From assembly GCA_020024325.1 (NCBI GenBank), contig JAHHTY010000014.1, positions 1 to 35,813 of the forward strand: DNA of 35,813 nucleotides, given 5' to 3'. The position numbers and the translations under genes are program-made. Positions 33,546 through 35,813 of this stretch are shown here, one piece after another (position 1 is the stretch's first letter; the number at the start of each line of letters is the position of its first letter). Source of the DNA: Negativibacillus sp. (GTDB lineage: Bacteria > Bacillota > Clostridia > Oscillospirales > Ruminococcaceae). Under the pieces are notes generated by a model. That model was given only the letters and a program-made list of their open reading frames with translations. It was not told the DNA's origin and searched no databases.

Positions 33546-34826
33546 ATGAAGAAACTGCTTACCACACTTTTATGTGCCGCTATGGTTCTGTCAATGGTCG
33601 CTTGCGGCGGTCAACCATCTAATGGAGGAAACAGCACTGGCGAAAGTGCAAGCAAAAACACTGACACCAACAGCAGTGAACCAACCAAAATGACTCTGAT
33701 CCTGCGTGGAGGTGCCTATGGCGAGTCTTTGCAAGCCAGTCTGCCTGCTTTCGAAAAAGAGCACAATGTAGATATTGATGTCCAGCTGCTTTCCTTTGAT
33801 GACCTGCATACCGGTATTGCATTGGATGCTGTGAATCCTACCGGCACCTATGACCTGTGCATGGTGGACGGATCTTGGATGGCTGAGTTTACCGATAACG
33901 GGGTTCTTGCAAATCTGAGCGATATGGGTTACAGCTTTGATGACGACATTATCCCTGCTACTACCTCTATCTGCAAAGTAAACGAGGATATCTATCTGGC
34001 TCCTTACTATGGTAATGTTACTGTTATGATGTATAACAAACAGCTGATTGCTGATGCAGGATATGCACCTGAGGATATTGACAGCTTTGCTGACATTATG
34101 GATATTGCTCAGAAAACTCGTGCAGCAGATGCCGGCAAGAACGGCTTCCTGCTCCGTGGCGGCAGTGCTGACAACATTCTTTCCGACTTCTTATCTCACC
34201 TGCTGGTTCACGGCGGATGGGTTGTTGATGAAAACAATAAGCCTACTGTAAATACCCCAGAGTTTAAGGCTGCTATGGAAGAGTATCTGGCTCTCTATAA
34301 TGTGGGCAGCACTTTAGACAAAGACGACATTGTGGCTTCTGTTACCGGCGGTAAAACTGCTCTGGCTCAGATTTGGCCGGGCTGGTATGTTCCTACTGCC
34401 GATGGTACTGCAAACTACACCACAATTCCTACTAAGCTGACCGACGATTCTCAGGCTAAAGATGCAGTAGCTCTCCAAGGTGTATGGTGTATCGGTATCC
34501 CTAACAACGCTCCTCACAAAGATCTGGCTCTTGAACTGCTGGAATATGTGATGAGTCCTGAAGTTCAGCTGGCTTCCATCAAAGACGGTGGTGTTCCTTG
34601 CCGTTACTCCAGCCTGCAGGATGAAACTGTTCTGGAAACCTATCCTCACCTGGAAACTGTTTGTGGTGCTCTGGAAACCGGTGTATATCGTCCGGCTATT
34701 GCAGAGTGGACTGAATTTACCAGCATTCTTGGCACAGAGATGGACAATATTATCCAGGGTGTTAAGTCTTTGGACGATGGTCTAGCAGATGCCCAGACCG
34801 CTTTGGAAAAGCTGATGAAGGACTAA
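33546..34826 (+). CDS. ABC transporter solute-binding lipoprotein
   Basis: An extracellular substrate-binding protein, probably for a sugar or oligosaccharide. The 426-residue product starts with a lipoprotein signal peptide ending LSMVAC, with lipidated Cys20, then a Ser/Asn/Gly/Thr-rich linker (21-45). The two-lobed family 1 fold follows: an early beta strand with FEKEHNVDIDVQ, then 'YDLCMVDGSWMAEF', 'YYGNVTVMMYNKQLIADAGY' and 'WPGWYV' in order. An in-frame start at 33459 overlaps the permease gene, but AGGAGGATG before ATG 33546 fixes the start. The gene lies between two permease genes, and a hairpin follows it. Confidence 0.93.
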   Translation: MKKLLTTLLCAAMVLSMVACGGQPSNGGNSTGESASKNTDTNSSEPTKMTLILRGGAYGESLQASLPAFEKEHNVDIDVQLLSFDDLHTGIALDAVNPTGTYDLCMVDGSWMAEFTDNGVLANLSDMGYSFDDDIIPATTSICKVNEDIYLAPYYGNVTVMMYNKQLIADAGYAPEDIDSFADIMDIAQKTRAADAGKNGFLLRGGSADNILSDFLSHLLVHGGWVVDENNKPTVNTPEFKAAMEEYLALYNVGSTLDKDDIVASVTGGKTALAQIWPGWYVPTADGTANYTTIPTKLTDDSQAKDAVALQGVWCIGIPNNAPHKDLALELLEYVMSPEVQLASIKDGGVPCRYSSLQDETVLETYPHLETVCGALETGVYRPAIAEWTEFTSILGTEMDNIIQGVKSLDDGLADAQTALEKLMKD

Positions 34827-34848
34827 TCCCCAGATATCGTTCTTGTAT

Positions 34849-34884
34849 CGACCGGGACGCCGTTGGGCATCCCGGTCGTATTTT
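34849..34884 (+). terminator. Hairpin after the binding-protein gene (partial terminator/stabiliser)
   Basis: CGACCGGGA pairs with TCCCGGTCG, with inner GCC/GGC pairs, followed by TATTTT. In importer operons such a hairpin often raises binding-protein mRNA over downstream permease mRNA. The next gene continues the operon. Confidence 0.65.
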
Positions 34885-34933
34885 GCAGAATCCCTCAAAG
34901 GGGTAAGCTATCAAAAATAAGAGGGAGTAATAT

Positions 34934-35813
34934 ATGAAACACTCAACATTAAACTTGAAGCGAGCAAATACATCTGCTAGGCGTTTTGGAATGTGCATGG
35001 TGCTGCCAACTCTGGTAGTGCTGTTGATTATGACAGCTTACCCGCTTCTTTCCACATTTATATATAGTTTTACTGATTACAATTACCTAAAGGGTGCCGA
35101 TAGTGCAAAATTTGTTTTGTTTGAAAATTATACCTCACTCTTTGAGAATGGCTATTTTCGTCAGGCAACTTGGAACACTGTCCTGTTTACCGTGTTAGCA
35201 GTAGCACTGGAAATGGGATTTGGGCTTTTGATTGCATTGTTTGTCAATAGCTTGGGTAAGGGTCAAAAGACAATGCGAACTCTACTGCTGTTGCCGTATC
35301 TGCTGCCTGCTGTTACGGTAGCTCTAAGTTGGCGCATGTTGCTGTCAGCAAATTACGGCATTGTTAACCAGACTTTGGAAGCACTCAACCTACCGGTCTT
35401 TAACTGGTTTATGGACACCAGAACAGCGTTTGGGACAATCTTGCTAATCGACGTGTGGCAGAACGTTCCTTTTGTTTTTCTTCTGCTGTATGCAGCACTG
35501 CAATCTGTGCCAAGCGGACAATATGAAGCGGCTTGTATTGATGGTGCCGGCGTATTCCAGAAGTTTTGGTATGTCACTATTCCAAATATAAAAAGTTCTC
35601 TGGCACTGTGTGCTTTGCTTCGTACTATTGATACATTCCGTTTGTTTGAAAAAGTTAATGTTTTGACCGGCGGTGGTCCTGCTGGTACTACATCCACAAT
35701 TACGCAGTTCCTGTATAACTATGGAATCAAGTCTTTGGATTTTGGCTTTGGAAGTGCAGGAGCCATTGTTATGACTGTTTTTGTGCTGATTTTGTCATCG
35801 TTTTACATTAAGC
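34934..35813 (+). CDS. Carbohydrate-type ABC transporter permease (MalF-like), 3' truncated by window
   Basis: This open frame runs from ATG 34934 to the window end, 293 codons with no stop. GAGGGAG lies seven bases before the ATG. The protein has an early hydrophobic helix (about 19-40, with TAYPLLSTFIYSFTDYNY typical of MalF/UgpA-type subunits), further helices at about 80-100, 118-135 and 160-180, and an EAA loop, QYEAACIDGAGVFQKFWYV, followed by TIPNIK. LTGGGPAGTTSTITQFLYNYG is another mark of the family. It pairs with the MalG-like permease encoded two genes upstream. The full protein is probably only a little longer. Confidence 0.92.
   Translation, partial: MKHSTLNLKRANTSARRFGMCMVLPTLVVLLIMTAYPLLSTFIYSFTDYNYLKGADSAKFVLFENYTSLFENGYFRQATWNTVLFTVLAVALEMGFGLLIALFVNSLGKGQKTMRTLLLLPYLLPAVTVALSWRMLLSANYGIVNQTLEALNLPVFNWFMDTRTAFGTILLIDVWQNVPFVFLLLYAALQSVPSGQYEAACIDGAGVFQKFWYVTIPNIKSSLALCALLRTIDTFRLFEKVNVLTGGGPAGTTSTITQFLYNYGIKSLDFGFGSAGAIVMTVFVLILSSFYIK

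Overview
The window looks like a chromosomal segment of an anaerobic, low-to-moderate GC Firmicute, probably class Clostridia and perhaps Oscillospirales/Ruminococcaceae. The clues are a group-B-like [FeFe] hydrogenase, meso-diaminopimelate dehydrogenase, a SigH-like sigma factor, a zinc-binding L32, the gene set DUF512 / der / plsY / gpsA, class A RNase P RNA, strong AGGAGG-type ribosome binding sites, many near-consensus TTGACA-17-TATAAT promoters and abundant intrinsic terminators. The family-level placement is inference from gene content only. No phage, IS element, CRISPR array, tRNA or rRNA was seen.

Layout. 0-1.5 kb: a small coiled-coil protein (+) facing a zinc-ribbon protein and a SigH-like sigma factor (both -). 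1.5-3.8 kb: a divergent promoter region with a long inverted repeat, then a NuoE-like [2Fe-2S] protein and a multi-cluster [FeFe] hydrogenase. 3.9-9.2 kb: D-Ala-D-Ala carboxypeptidase, phosphoglucose isomerase, a small P-loop protein, DAP dehydrogenase and a Nudix hydrolase, separated by terminators and promoters. 9.2-14.9 kb: an HPr-like protein without the active histidine (-), the tRNA methylthiotransferase MtaB, and a large FGAM synthase with its own promoter. 15.3-17.3 kb: a degenerate CPBP-like membrane protein and the yceD-rpmF operon behind a structured leader. 17.3-22.5 kb: PDZ/radical-SAM/DUF512 protein, Der GTPase, PlsY and GpsA, linking ribosome assembly with phospholipid synthesis. 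22.5-24.5 kb: a large NPNTG-anchored surface protein (-). 24.8-29.2 kb: a divergent type II topoisomerase gene pair. 29.3-31.7 kb: NADP-type glutamate dehydrogenase (-), rnpB (+) and secG (-). 31.7-32.6 kb: a gene-poor kilobase with a 17-bp perfect hairpin and a terminator. 32.65 kb to the end: a carbohydrate-type ABC importer operon in the order permease, binding protein, second permease (cut by the window end).

Most genes are housekeeping. The least explained items are the GC-rich structured leader upstream of yceD-rpmF, the hairpin-plus-terminator locus near 32.1 kb, the divergent topoisomerase pair, the modified NuoE-like partner of the hydrogenase, and the HPr paralogue lacking His15. 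I did not find a clear-cut new multi-gene defence or metabolic system.
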